From assembly GCA_050486105.1 (NCBI GenBank), contig JBJHCR010000013.1, positions 1 to 39,879 of the forward strand: DNA of 39,879 bases, given 5' to 3'. Source of the DNA: JAEXNA01 sp050486105. GTDB taxonomy: Bacteria; Vulcanimicrobiota; Xenobia; Xenobiales; JADMJV01. The number at the start of each line of letters is the position of its first letter. Within the stretch, counting starts at the first letter, position 1. Shown one piece after another: positions 15,427 through 24,717 of the stretch. The notes beneath the pieces were generated by a model. The model saw nothing but the letters and a program-made list of their open reading frames with translations, made no database searches and was not told the origin of the DNA. The translations under genes and the position numbers were made by a program.

Positions 15427-16104
15427 ATGGTTGAACGCCGGACCCTGATCAGAAGAAAAGCCCCTGTCAAGCGGATTTTTGCCGCAGACATCCTCGACGA
15501 GCCTGAAGCATCTGACTGCTTTGTTCATATTCACGACCTCAGCGAGGGGGGAATGAGAATTCATACTGATTTTAACCTTCCTTTGGACCGAACTGTTTCC
15601 CTGCGCCTTCATTTGGATGAGCCCATAGACCTAAAGGTTGAGAAAGTTTGGGAGAGACCCCTGGTGGGGGGAATCAATGTCTACGGTCTTAAGTTTCAAG
15701 AACCTAAGCAAGACGCTCACAAGAAATTGATAGCATTTCTGACCAACAGTCTCACCGAGAATCGGAGAAAAGCCTTTCGCCTGGAAAGAATTTTGGTGGT
15801 CGAAATGTTAGTGAATGACAAGGCCACCCGCTTTGGAGTCTTCACTCTGGATCTCTCTACCACCGGTATGAGAATCAACCATGAGGACCCCCTTCCAGAA
15901 AACCAGACCATAGATTTTCGCATCCTACTCGAGCCGGGAACGGATCCTGTCGCCGTGCGCTCCAAGGTTTCTTGGCAGAAAGAAAATCCCTTCGGACATT
16001 ACCTGATCGGGCTTCAGTTCACCGACTTGGAATCCGAGGCCCAGATTCGAATCGAAGAATATATCGAAAAAGCGGTCCAGGACCAAAATCTTAAAGACGG
16101 TTGA
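15427..16104 (+). CDS. Tandem PilZ-domain protein (putative cyclic-di-GMP receptor)
   Basis: The 225-residue protein consists of two PilZ beta barrels. Domain one has RR at 9-10 and the D-x-S-x-x-G motif at 37-42 (DLSEGG). Domain two has RR at 113-114 and DLSTTG at 142-147. These arginine and DxSxxG pairs are the cyclic-di-GMP binding signatures of PilZ domains, and both copies look complete. No other domain is present, so it probably works by ligand-dependent partner binding in the cytoplasm. The ATG follows AAGGAAGTGGG. Its 3' end is only 6 bases from the tail of the convergent tamB. Confidence 0.9.
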   Translation: MVERRTLIRRKAPVKRIFAADILDEPEASDCFVHIHDLSEGGMRIHTDFNLPLDRTVSLRLHLDEPIDLKVEKVWERPLVGGINVYGLKFQEPKQDAHKKLIAFLTNSLTENRRKAFRLERILVVEMLVNDKATRFGVFTLDLSTTGMRINHEDPLPENQTIDFRILLEPGTDPVAVRSKVSWQKENPFGHYLIGLQFTDLESEAQIRIEEYIEKAVQDQNLKDG

Positions 16105-16110
16105 AGATCA

Positions 16111-19100
16111 CTAAAACCTGGTGATGCTCTGAAACCAAAATCGAGCTCTAGCGAATTCATCAAAGGCGATTCGTGTTAAGAGATTCTGGTGAAGTCGCCA
16201 CTCAATTCCAAACAGATTCTCGGTGAAGGCGTTGTCTCGAGTCACTCGAGTCAAGGTGAATAGCACTCGGTCGTGCGGATCTAGAGCCTTGGCCAACTTA
16301 ATGACATAAGAAGCCGGGGGAATGAAATCGAAAGAGATCTCGGAGAGCAGGAAGAACCTTCCGATTTCATCAGTGACTCGACTAGTGAGCGCCCCAGAAA
16401 GGAGAGCCATCTCCTGCCCAGGTCCCAGCCCTCCACCACGACTCGGATCTCCTCCGCCAAACTGCCCAGGCAGCCCTCCCATGATTACCATCCTCGACAA
16501 TTCAGCCTGAGGCAAGGGAGGATCTGACAGGAGATCGACATGAAGATTGTCGGGATACCGGCCGGAAACTTGCGCTATCAGGCGATATCCTCCCATTTCC
16601 GCGATAGCCTCGAGACCCTCTAAGCGGGGAATGAGAGGACCGTCGAAAACTGCAACGCCCCTCCGAACCCTAAAGGCGGCCTCATAAAACGGTATTCTGA
16701 TTACTCCTCGACTCAGTTCTGTTCGCCCATAGATACGGGGTTGGCGTTCCTCGCTGACCACCCTGAGGTCTCCCACGACTCTCACTGAAGAATCGAGTGC
16801 CTCGACATAGAATTCTTGGCCTAAATTGATCTCGAGATCGAAGTCAAACGGAAGGCTGGCCGGCAAGCTAGGTGCTTCCTGAGCCGGGCCAAAGGGATTG
16901 ATCGGCACTCTCACGGAACCGGAGGGCACGACAAAGGCCCCAGTCAATTGGGGTCGCAGACTCCGTTTGCCGGCAACATCCACGAGTCTTCCGCTCAATT
17001 CAAGTTCAATGTCCGTGCGCCCGGAAAAAATGGGAGGAAGGGTCACTGGCAAGGCTTCTCCCACAAAAAACATATTCAAGAAGGTCGGAGAGATACCCGC
17101 GAATTCAGCTTTCCCATCGGCAAAGAATGGCTGACCACCGAGTGTCCCTTCAAATCTATCGAGCACCCAGCGAGTGATAAATCCACTAGAAATCTGTTCG
17201 AACAGAGGCGAAGGCTCGGCCTCTTCTGCGGTTATGCGCTCTACGGTAGAATCGATATGAAGATTGGCAAATCGACCGTAGCGCTCTGAATCGAAAAGTC
17301 CGTTCACCAACTCGGCCCGACCATCGAAAGCCGGTCGTTCCAGAGTTCCAGTGACCTTCAGGTTCGCATCGAAGGTCCCGGAGGTTTTCTCCCGCCCAGG
17401 AACCAGGCCCGCCAACACTTCCAAGTTTCGGTCTAAGATGGCTCCCGCCAATTCTATTGGGCTCTCCAGTGAAACGTATTGGCCTTTTCCGAACCAGTTC
17501 AGACGGTCCGGATCGGGCTGAGATTTTGGCTGTAGATCATCTCGCCACAGTAGGAGAGCATAGCCCTCTGCATCCATCTTATGAGTCGACGGGTCCCTAC
17601 TGGCAAAAGTCAGCATGGTCGGTTGGCCGTCTTCGCTGTTGATGGTCACTCGGTACCCTTCGCCTTCGTCGATCCCAGATAGGAAGCCGCGAAAGGCCAT
17701 CTCTCTCAAAGGACCCACCCATAGATCGGTGACGACGGCGTTCGCCACCAATTTAGGCTTAGGAAGAACTCCCGTCAGATTGACCTCAACCATTTCCACC
17801 AAACCTCCGACATCGAGGCTCTCGGGCAATAGGAAGCGAAGATTCGCGATGGGAATATCTACGACTCCCAAGTGAAAGGAACTCTCTGGTTCCGACTCTG
17901 GAAGATGGGTTAAAGCGAGGCTGGCCTCGGCATCCAAGGAGCCACGCTCGACCAACTCAATTCTGGGCTCGGCGGTTTCATCTTCACTGGGGATAGGTTC
18001 TTCTCGAAAAAAGCCCAGATGAAAGTCCTTGAGATCCAAGAATCCTGCATCCCCACGTCGGGAGTAGCTTAAGTGTCCGTCATCGATGAGCTTGAAGCCG
18101 GAACGATGCCCCACTTCCCCTCGCTCGACTCGCAAATCCTCTAAGGCCAGAGCATACTTAGGAAGTGCCTCACCTGCTGTACGTTTGTGGTCTCGCCACC
18201 ATTGGCCCTCGAGTTCCAGGGTTCCTGAGACTTGCAAGTCGAAGGGAGGAACACCTCGACCCATCAACCTGGAAACCTCTCTAAAGGTCCAATTCTCAGA
18301 CCTCAAACGAAAAGGGCTCCCTAGGTGACCAAAGTCCGGTCCATTTGGGGATCCGAAATATTTGGCAAGTTCCTTTAGTGATGACCCAGACGGCCCGACC
18401 CATCCCAAGGTCACCGCACCTTCACCCGTCAAATGGAGGCCCTCGTCGCCAGTTCCAAAGCGGAATCCGTTCTCAGGCAGGTTCACGAAAACTCCATCGG
18501 CATCTGGACTGAGGGTCATTCCGGAAACCAGTTCTGAGCCATCCTGAGAAAAGTGTCCCAGGGCGAACTGTTCAATAGGAACGACTCGATCTCGTCCCCC
18601 TATCACCCGGGGATTCCAGGTCAACTCTCTCCCAAGTAGCCCAAGTTCGAGGTGCGGCTGATGAGGAAACTGACCTTTGACTCGGACAAAGACATCCATC
18701 TCGCCGTCGAGACCGGCACTTATACCACCTAGACGCCTCAAGTCTCGCAGGTAGGTCGTGGCGCGAAGCTCTCCATTGAGTGCCCCGGATCGCCCCAAAC
18801 GACCGAAGCCCGAGGCTCTTAGGGTGGGTCCTTCAGCAAAGAGATCTTCGACTCGGAGCTCTCCAGCTTGGCTGACAAAGTCCAAGTGAGCCTGGTTCAG
18901 AGGAAAACTCTCGCCGTGAACCCACATCCCTCCCTGCTCTAGGGCTACTTGCCCGGACAAGGAGGGATCGTCCGGAGTCCCCCATAGATGAAGGTTTCTA
19001 GTTGCGAGCCTACCGTAAGGGGTCACTCCGGCGAAATTCATACCCGTCAAGAAGCTCAAGAAGTCGGCTTCAAGACCTGCGGTGCGAAGCCTTAGGTCAA

Positions 19101-21969
19101 AATTCTGATTCTTGTCCACCCGGCCTCGAATGTGAGCTAATCTCAATGACTCCGTCAGGCTGTCATAAGAAAGGGAAAGTCGAGGGTCGTGGGGGATTTC
19201 TGAGATGACGAGCGGCGCAAATTGCAGGGTCTCTCCCAGCAGATTGATATCCCCTTTGAGGCTCAAGGCCTGTCGGTTCTGGGATCCGTACCCGAGCAAG
19301 AGCCAAGGGAAGTTCGCCTGAGATGCGACTCTTGGACTTTGGAAACTTCCTTTCACAGCACCGACAATCTCGCCATACCCGCTCAAGATCTGCATGGCCT
19401 CACCTGAGGAGAACGGACGAGCCAACTCTACGTCACTGGTCTGCTCTTGCAAAATAGGAGATCCAAAGTTCTCTATACCGCTCACCTTTAGGCCAAAACG
19501 TAGGTCAAGTTGCTGGCTGGTAAAATCTGCTGTTCCAGCCAACGCTAGGCGGCGCGAAGTGGGAAAACTTGGGTCTTCAATGATGATTTGCTCCAGCGGG
19601 CCGGACAACAATGGTCCAAAGAAGGGATAGGCTGCTCCGCTGTAACCGATCCAAGGTCCGCTCGAACCACTGGAGGGAGCGTCGTTGGCGGTGAGCAGTG
19701 TTGGTCTGATGGTGAGGCTGCTGCCCGCAAGCAGGGCGCTTCCAAAAAGATCAAGCGGGGAAGCCTCGGCCAGATACGGGACCCCCAAACGACCGGTGTA
19801 GTCCAACTCCAGATTATCCATGGTCCCACTGCCTACCAAGGTCATGCTGCCGGAGAGGTCTCCATACTCCTCGGAATGAGCCTGTCCATCGATCCAGGCC
19901 ACGCCTAGGAGAGTACCATCGTCTCGCCTAACTCCACTGAGGGCGCCTTCCCCTTCAGGACCCTCAAGATATCCGTAAAACCCGAGTCCGCCACCACCTG
20001 ACAGTTGGCCTTGAATGGAGCCCATGGCCCTCAACTGGCCTGGAGGCAGCCCAAGAAGTGTTCGGTCGAACATCTCCGTGGAGCCAACAAAGGAGGCTGA
20101 CTGATTCCTAGGGTCGATCACCCCGGTAGCTAAGACTCTCACCCCTTCAAATTCGGCGCCTACGATTGGCAGATAAAGCTGATGGCCGTCAAAGTAGGCA
20201 TCTGCATAGGCCCCAGTAACCTGCTGGCCCTGAGCAGAAAATCGACCATTGCGAAGCTGCCCGTGGGCTGTGAGATAGGGCACATCTCCAGAAAAATCTC
20301 CACTGACCATAGCCCGACCGGAAAATTGTCCGTCAACTCCTTGGACCTCCGGCAGGTCTCCGAGATTGAAGCCCTCAGTGACCACCACTCCATCAAAAGT
20401 GCGGTCTTCGAGGTTGTAGGTCCCAACCGGAAGCCTGACCAGACTGGACCCTGCCCGAGCCACGCCGTCGAACAGCATGAGATCCATCCCTGACAATAGG
20501 AATCGTCCTCCGGCATCCTGAATGCCGTGGCCCCAAGCACCGAGTCCTTCAACCTCTCCTCGGCCAAAGACAATAAACTTCTCAGCAGAACCCAAGACCT
20601 TGAAGTCAAAATCCAATTGGTCGGCCAAGCCAGGAAAGACCTCGTCCGGATGAGTGTTGCGTCCGGAGAAATCCAGCAGCACCCTAGGATGTTCACCCCC
20701 GAGAAAGACCCAGCCCTGTCCGGTGATCACCCCCGCCTCGTTCTGAGCTCTCAATTCGGAAAGATGGACCAAGTCATCCTTGGCGAAAAAGGTCGCTGAG
20801 GCAGACTCTATGCTCTGTCCTTCAATCTCCAAATCCTCTAAGAACATCTGCCCGCTCACGGTGGGTGAGGAAACGCGTCCTTCAATTTGGAGACTGAGCC
20901 ATCCGACTCCCTCAACTTGGGCCTCCGGAGCTACAAACTCCTTGAGGCGGGCCAGGGTAAACCTTTCTGTTCTGAGATTCCCCTTCAGGGATCCGCCTCG
21001 CTCTAGCTCGATCCACCCATCCAATTCGAAAGGGATATCTGCGGCTTCACCAAGGAAGGAATCGGTGGACAATCGGGTTCCGAAAAGACGGACTTGCCCA
21101 TTCATGGCCTTCAATGAGGTCGGCATCCAAGGGGTCAGAAGAAGTCCGTCGGTGAGCTTCCCTTGCCCAAAAATGAAGGCATCGTCTAGGAGAGAAGCCC
21201 AGGATTCGGACTCTCCCTGAACTCGACCCGACAGGGACATCTGTCCCTCCACAAGAGTCAGGCCCGGCCCAAAACCTGGATGGCCGGCAAAGGGGAGGAG
21301 GGCAAGATTCTCAAGCTCAACCTCAAACCCAACTCGTGGCTCCGTGAGACTGGTTTGGCCTACCACTAAAAATTTCGAATTGTCGTCGCGCGCAGGCAGT
21401 CCGCGGACGGCCAAAAAGAGATCCTCACCCTTGCGAAATTCGAGCTTCCCGGAGATATCTGAGACCTCGTACAAGAACCCTGCATCCCTCCTGTCGTGAT
21501 ACAAGATCCATCCGTTCTCCAGGGTGAGAGTAGTCGTTAGGTCCTCAATCTTGAAGACCTGAGCGTCCGGAGTGGTTGACAGCAATTGCAAGAGGTTCAA
21601 ATAGCCACTTCGATCCACCACGACACGCAGTCCGGGGTTGTTCACCCTCACCGTCCTCACGGCGCTCGGATAGTCCCGGCGGAGCAGGCCTACAAGAGAG
21701 AGTCTCACGTCTATGGATTCCGCCTCGAAGTAAGGGTCCTTGAAGCCCTCGAGGGTCCATCGAACTCTGCTCGCTTTCCCTCCGAAGAGCCGAGGCGAAA
21801 ATTTTCCGACCGTGAGGTTGCCAGGAATCGCGTGTTGAACTCTCGTTAGGCTATATTGCCCGATGGCGTCGAAAAAGAGGACCATCGCGAGCAAGGCAAC
21901 GACGAGTAGCCCTCCCAAAATCGAGAGAGCCAAGCGCAAGCCCCGTATAACCCTAACTTTGATAATCAC
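16111..21969 (-). CDS. tamB: TamB/AsmA-like intermembrane bridge protein (TamB C-terminal, DUF490)
   Basis: This 1952-residue protein has one N-terminal membrane helix (residues ~9-32). A very long periplasmic region follows, made of repetitive short beta strands rich in G-x-L and G-x-V patterns, as in AsmA-like proteins. The C-terminal ~400 residues match the TamB domain, with a glycine-rich stretch near GGLPGQFGGGDPS and an aromatic end (SITRF). TamB-type proteins form hydrophobic grooves that carry phospholipids from inner to outer membrane, and some assist outer-membrane protein assembly. It is well above the ~1260 residues of E. coli TamB. The GTG start (21969) has only a weak ribosome binding site. 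No TamA/BamA partner is encoded nearby. It is the last gene of the ATP synthase array. Confidence 0.9.
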   Translation of the reverse strand: MIIKVRVIRGLRLALSILGGLLVVALLAMVLFFDAIGQYSLTRVQHAIPGNLTVGKFSPRLFGGKASRVRWTLEGFKDPYFEAESIDVRLSLVGLLRRDYPSAVRTVRVNNPGLRVVVDRSGYLNLLQLLSTTPDAQVFKIEDLTTTLTLENGWILYHDRRDAGFLYEVSDISGKLEFRKGEDLFLAVRGLPARDDNSKFLVVGQTSLTEPRVGFEVELENLALLPFAGHPGFGPGLTLVEGQMSLSGRVQGESESWASLLDDAFIFGQGKLTDGLLLTPWMPTSLKAMNGQVRLFGTRLSTDSFLGEAADIPFELDGWIELERGGSLKGNLRTERFTLARLKEFVAPEAQVEGVGWLSLQIEGRVSSPTVSGQMFLEDLEIEGQSIESASATFFAKDDLVHLSELRAQNEAGVITGQGWVFLGGEHPRVLLDFSGRNTHPDEVFPGLADQLDFDFKVLGSAEKFIVFGRGEVEGLGAWGHGIQDAGGRFLLSGMDLMLFDGVARAGSSLVRLPVGTYNLEDRTFDGVVVTEGFNLGDLPEVQGVDGQFSGRAMVSGDFSGDVPYLTAHGQLRNGRFSAQGQQVTGAYADAYFDGHQLYLPIVGAEFEGVRVLATGVIDPRNQSASFVGSTEMFDRTLLGLPPGQLRAMGSIQGQLSGGGGLGFYGYLEGPEGEGALSGVRRDDGTLLGVAWIDGQAHSEEYGDLSGSMTLVGSGTMDNLELDYTGRLGVPYLAEASPLDLFGSALLAGSSLTIRPTLLTANDAPSSGSSGPWIGYSGAAYPFFGPLLSGPLEQIIIEDPSFPTSRRLALAGTADFTSQQLDLRFGLKVSGIENFGSPILQEQTSDVELARPFSSGEAMQILSGYGEIVGAVKGSFQSPRVASQANFPWLLLGYGSQNRQALSLKGDINLLGETLQFAPLVISEIPHDPRLSLSYDSLTESLRLAHIRGRVDKNQNFDLRLRTAGLEADFLSFLTGMNFAGVTPYGRLATRNLHLWGTPDDPSLSGQVALEQGGMWVHGESFPLNQAHLDFVSQAGELRVEDLFAEGPTLRASGFGRLGRSGALNGELRATTYLRDLRRLGGISAGLDGEMDVFVRVKGQFPHQPHLELGLLGRELTWNPRVIGGRDRVVPIEQFALGHFSQDGSELVSGMTLSPDADGVFVNLPENGFRFGTGDEGLHLTGEGAVTLGWVGPSGSSLKELAKYFGSPNGPDFGHLGSPFRLRSENWTFREVSRLMGRGVPPFDLQVSGTLELEGQWWRDHKRTAGEALPKYALALEDLRVERGEVGHRSGFKLIDDGHLSYSRRGDAGFLDLKDFHLGFFREEPIPSEDETAEPRIELVERGSLDAEASLALTHLPESEPESSFHLGVVDIPIANLRFLLPESLDVGGLVEMVEVNLTGVLPKPKLVANAVVTDLWVGPLREMAFRGFLSGIDEGEGYRVTINSEDGQPTMLTFASRDPSTHKMDAEGYALLLWRDDLQPKSQPDPDRLNWFGKGQYVSLESPIELAGAILDRNLEVLAGLVPGREKTSGTFDANLKVTGTLERPAFDGRAELVNGLFDSERYGRFANLHIDSTVERITAEEAEPSPLFEQISSGFITRWVLDRFEGTLGGQPFFADGKAEFAGISPTFLNMFFVGEALPVTLPPIFSGRTDIELELSGRLVDVAGKRSLRPQLTGAFVVPSGSVRVPINPFGPAQEAPSLPASLPFDFDLEINLGQEFYVEALDSSVRVVGDLRVVSEERQPRIYGRTELSRGVIRIPFYEAAFRVRRGVAVFDGPLIPRLEGLEAIAEMGGYRLIAQVSGRYPDNLHVDLLSDPPLPQAELSRMVIMGGLPGQFGGGDPSRGGGLGPGQEMALLSGALTSRVTDEIGRFFLLSEISFDFIPPASYVIKLAKALDPHDRVLFTLTRVTRDNAFTENLFGIEWRLHQNLLTRIAFDEFARARFWFQSITRF

Positions 21970-22020
21970 CGTACTTGAGTTCGGAACCCTTTAGCCTTCC
22001 TGTTGGCCCCTGGCTGTCCT

Positions 22021-22033
22021 GTCCTCTTAGGGT
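22021..22033. repeat. 13-bp motif, copy 1 (GTCCTCTTAGGGT)
   Basis: This 13-mer lies in the 74-base gap between the mreB-like gene and tamB. An exact copy in the same orientation occurs at 34651-34663, in the leader of wecA. Its core CCT-CTT-AGG is a short interrupted palindrome. Its function is unknown. Confidence 0.4.
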
Positions 22034-22043
22034 GCTCTGTCAA

Positions 22044-22964
22044 TTAATGGGCCTGGTTGATCACTGACCACTGTGAGGTTTCTCTCAAGGAGACCGGAAA
22101 TTCGAAGAACTGCTGAAGCACTTGCCCCAAGAGTGGCGAGAGAGTCCCACCCCCACTAATCTTAAGTCCAGTGGCAAAGAGGTCGTTATGGTCGTGCGCC
22201 CCTAGGCTTCGAACGAAGTCCTCCACTTCACTGAGCACCGGCATCAAAGCCTCCAATAAACTTGCCAGGAGTATATCGTGGGGGAGTGACTTTCTCTCGT
22301 GGCCCGTTCCTAGAGAACAATCGATCTCCACCATTTGTCCGGAAGAGACTTTAAGACCGAGAACTCCCATGAGTGTGAACACTCGGTAAGCTTCTCGAGT
22401 TGAGATTTTCTCCTCAACAGTTGCATTCAATTTTTCATGAAAATCTTGAAGCAATCGGCCTTCTCCAGTAGAGATCCATTGATAGCGGAAGAGTCGATTC
22501 TGAAAACAGCATCCCAGGTCGCCTCCTCCTGTTCCCCAATGAAGAAACAACGCCGACTGGTCCCGGGTTTCTATCTCGGGATGTCGTTCAAGATTCTTGA
22601 GCAAGCAATAGCGCCGAAATCCCGCTTCCTTGAGAATCAAGTTCCAGATGGCTTCTTGCCCCTTTACCAATCTTGGTGACAGTATAAAGGCCCAGTCAGC
22701 TCGACGGAATAAAGACCGAAAGCGGCGTCGCAACAGAGTCAGATAGAGTCTTGCCCCAGAAAGCTCAAGTATTTCGCCCGAACGCCCCCAAGGGCGTACT
22801 TCCTTGACCGGAAGGTGGTGTTGATTCTTGGCGACCTCCTCCGGAAAAAGAACTCCGTCGCCACTTTCTGCCTCTTGCAGAAGATAGGATGAAAAGCGGT
22901 GCAAGAAACCCTTCTCATCCTTGACTCGAAAGAATTGACTTCCTGGCTCTACAAGAATGGACAC
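22044..22964 (-). CDS. Degenerate MreB/actin-like protein
   Basis: This 306-residue protein can be laid out along MreB. Residues 1-20 replace the phosphate-1 loop: ILVEPGSQFFRV stands where MreB has I-D-L-G-T-A-N. The phosphate-2 loop D-I-G-G-G-T-T is replaced by HWGTGGGDLG (around 143-152). The adenosine-side motif is kept as KISGGGTLSPLLG (about 272-284), followed by the E-F-P-V-S strand. Both catalytic acidic positions are changed, so ATP hydrolysis and normal filament turnover are doubtful. It lies directly after murA, where many bacteria carry mreB or mbl. The GTG at 22964 is 19 bases past the murA stop, with a poor ribosome binding site. FtsA/PilM-like actin proteins are an alternative assignment. 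Confidence 0.7.
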   Translation of the reverse strand: MSILVEPGSQFFRVKDEKGFLHRFSSYLLQEAESGDGVLFPEEVAKNQHHLPVKEVRPWGRSGEILELSGARLYLTLLRRRFRSLFRRADWAFILSPRLVKGQEAIWNLILKEAGFRRYCLLKNLERHPEIETRDQSALFLHWGTGGGDLGCCFQNRLFRYQWISTGEGRLLQDFHEKLNATVEEKISTREAYRVFTLMGVLGLKVSSGQMVEIDCSLGTGHERKSLPHDILLASLLEALMPVLSEVEDFVRSLGAHDHNDLFATGLKISGGGTLSPLLGQVLQQFFEFPVSLRETSQWSVINQAH

Positions 22965-22983
22965 AGCTCAAAGAGGAACTCCC

Positions 22984-24258
22984 TCAGCCTGCCGAAGCAG
23001 AGACTGGTTTCTCGAGCCTCACAATGTCCGCTCCCAGGGATCGCAACCGCTCTTCCAACCTTTGATAACCTCGGTCTATAAAGTGGACTCCGGATAGCAA
23101 TGTCTCTCCATCACCGGCCATACCAGCGAGAATCAGGGCGGCTCCCGCCCGCAAGTCGGGAGCATCCACCGGTGCACCGAAGTAACTCTTGACCCCCCTG
23201 ATAAAGACCTGCCGGTCGGAGACCCTGAGGTGCCCCCCTAGGCGGACCAGTTCCATGGCGTACATGAAACGGCCGGAAAAGATCGTTTCGTTGAGCAAAC
23301 TGGCCCCATCGGCAAGCCCTAGCATAGCTACCATTTGAGGATGGAGGTCGGTGGGGAAACCAGGGTGAGGGGCTGTTGCCACCTCCAACGGAAGGATTGG
23401 ACGCACCCCTCGAAGTCGGATCTCGCTTTCGCTGACCTCAACATCCTGTCCCGCCTCTTTCAGAAGTCCTATCAGGGCTTCGAGATCCGAAGGTCGACAG
23501 TCTTCAACAGTGACGTCTCCTTCTGTCATGGCTGCAGCAATCAGAAAAGTCCCGGCTTCGATCCTGTCGGGCAAGACGGAATACTCGACTCCGTGGAGAC
23601 GCTCGACCCCTTCCACTCGAATCTTTGACGAACCTTGACCTTCAACTTTAGCGCCCATGGCCACCAGAAAATTAGCTAGGTCAACGATCTCCGGTTCCCG
23701 TGCGCAGTTCTCCAGCAGGGTCTCACCTTCTGCGAGCACCGCTGCCATGAGGCAGTTCTTGGTGGCCCCGACCGACACCTTAGGGAAGGTGATTCTGGCC
23801 CCCACAAGCCTCGACGCTCGAGCGTAGACGAAGCCTCTCTCGGAGACTACCTCGGCCCCGAGCTTGCGAAAGCCCATCAGATGGAGATCGACGGGCCTTG
23901 GGCCCAAACGGCAGCCTCCGGGAAGGGAAATCCTTGCTTCCCCGTAGCAAGAAAGCAGTGGACCGGCGACGTCAAAACTGGCGTTCATCTGCCGAACCAA
24001 CTCGTCCGGGGCCGTGGTGGTCACCGTGCTGGTGTCCAGCAGAATGCTTTCTCTGTCGGTCCATTGGACCTTCACACCCATGCCTTGAAGGATAGAGAGC
24101 ATGGTGTGTACGTCACTGATGTCAGGAACCCGGTTCAGCCGGACCTCCCCCCTAGCGAGAATGGAAGCAGCCAAAATCGGCAAGCAGGCGTTCTTTGCGC
24201 CACTTACCCTGATGCGACCTTGGAGTCGCGTCGGTCCTTTGATGAGAATCCGAGCCAT
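22984..24258 (-). CDS. murA: UDP-N-acetylglucosamine 1-carboxyvinyltransferase (MurA)
   Basis: MurA transfers enolpyruvate from phosphoenolpyruvate to UDP-GlcNAc, the first committed step of peptidoglycan synthesis, in the cytoplasm. Its 424 residues match the family. Lys22-Asn23 are in SGAKNACLP. The catalytic cysteine is Cys116 in PGGCRLGPRPVDLH, so the enzyme should be fosfomycin-sensitive, unlike variants with Asp there. Two inverse alpha/beta domains are evident. The ATG at 24258 is 6 bases past the atpC stop, with GGAAGC upstream, so the gene is read through from the ATP synthase operon. Confidence 0.97.
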   Translation of the reverse strand: MARILIKGPTRLQGRIRVSGAKNACLPILAASILARGEVRLNRVPDISDVHTMLSILQGMGVKVQWTDRESILLDTSTVTTTAPDELVRQMNASFDVAGPLLSCYGEARISLPGGCRLGPRPVDLHLMGFRKLGAEVVSERGFVYARASRLVGARITFPKVSVGATKNCLMAAVLAEGETLLENCAREPEIVDLANFLVAMGAKVEGQGSSKIRVEGVERLHGVEYSVLPDRIEAGTFLIAAAMTEGDVTVEDCRPSDLEALIGLLKEAGQDVEVSESEIRLRGVRPILPLEVATAPHPGFPTDLHPQMVAMLGLADGASLLNETIFSGRFMYAMELVRLGGHLRVSDRQVFIRGVKSYFGAPVDAPDLRAGAALILAGMAGDGETLLSGVHFIDRGYQRLEERLRSLGADIVRLEKPVSASAG

Positions 24259-24264
24259 GGAAAA

Positions 24265-24666
24265 CTAGCTTCCGTAGCTTTCAGCTTTAACCTTCGCCAG
24301 GAGTTGGTCCTTGCGCAGGCGCAGACTGATATCCCCAGGCGCCTTTTCAAGCTTGAGAGTCACGTCATCGAGCTCTTTTCTGAGGCTCTGAAAGTCCAGT
24401 TCATCCACGAAAAAGGCAAAATCGACCAGGCAGATCACCTTGTTGTCGGCAATGGTGGCAAATCCCGGACCGGTAGACATGATCTTCCGCGACGCCGATT
24501 CTACAGCCACCGTAATCCCGGATGAAAGCAGAGTCACAACAGGAGCGTGCCCGCCAAGAACCGCCATCTCCCCTTCGTGCCCTGGAAGGACCACCTCGGT
24601 GACCGTCCCCTTGTACTTTGTAGAGACCGGAGTCACAATCTCCACCGTTAGCTCTGTGCTATACAC
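24265..24666 (-). CDS. atpC: F1Fo ATP synthase subunit epsilon
   Basis: Epsilon is part of the central stalk and can inhibit ATP hydrolysis. The 133-residue protein has the N-terminal beta sandwich (to about residue 85, including GHEGEMAVLGGHAPVVTLL) and a C-terminal helical hairpin rich in Arg, Lys and Glu. The start is GTG (24666) with AAGGAG 7 bases upstream. It closes the ATP synthase block and is followed closely by murA. Confidence 0.95.
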   Translation of the reverse strand: MYSTELTVEIVTPVSTKYKGTVTEVVLPGHEGEMAVLGGHAPVVTLLSSGITVAVESASRKIMSTGPGFATIADNKVICLVDFAFFVDELDFQSLRKELDDVTLKLEKAPGDISLRLRKDQLLAKVKAESYGS

Positions 24667-24717
24667 TCGTAAGCTCCTTAGGATATGTTGCGTTCGGAGT
24701 CATGGCCTGACATGTCC

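Noticed and set aside
15379..15612. Longer N-terminus for the thioredoxin-like protein
   Set aside because: It would overlap the start of the PilZ gene on the opposite strand by about 190 bases. The hydrophobic leader begins naturally at the ATG pair at 15378/15375.
22589..22604. Sequence resembling the wecA-leader palindrome (TCAAGA-T-TCTTGAGCA)
   Set aside because: It is inside the mreB-like coding region. A 16-base near-match of this kind is expected by chance several times in a 40-kb window.
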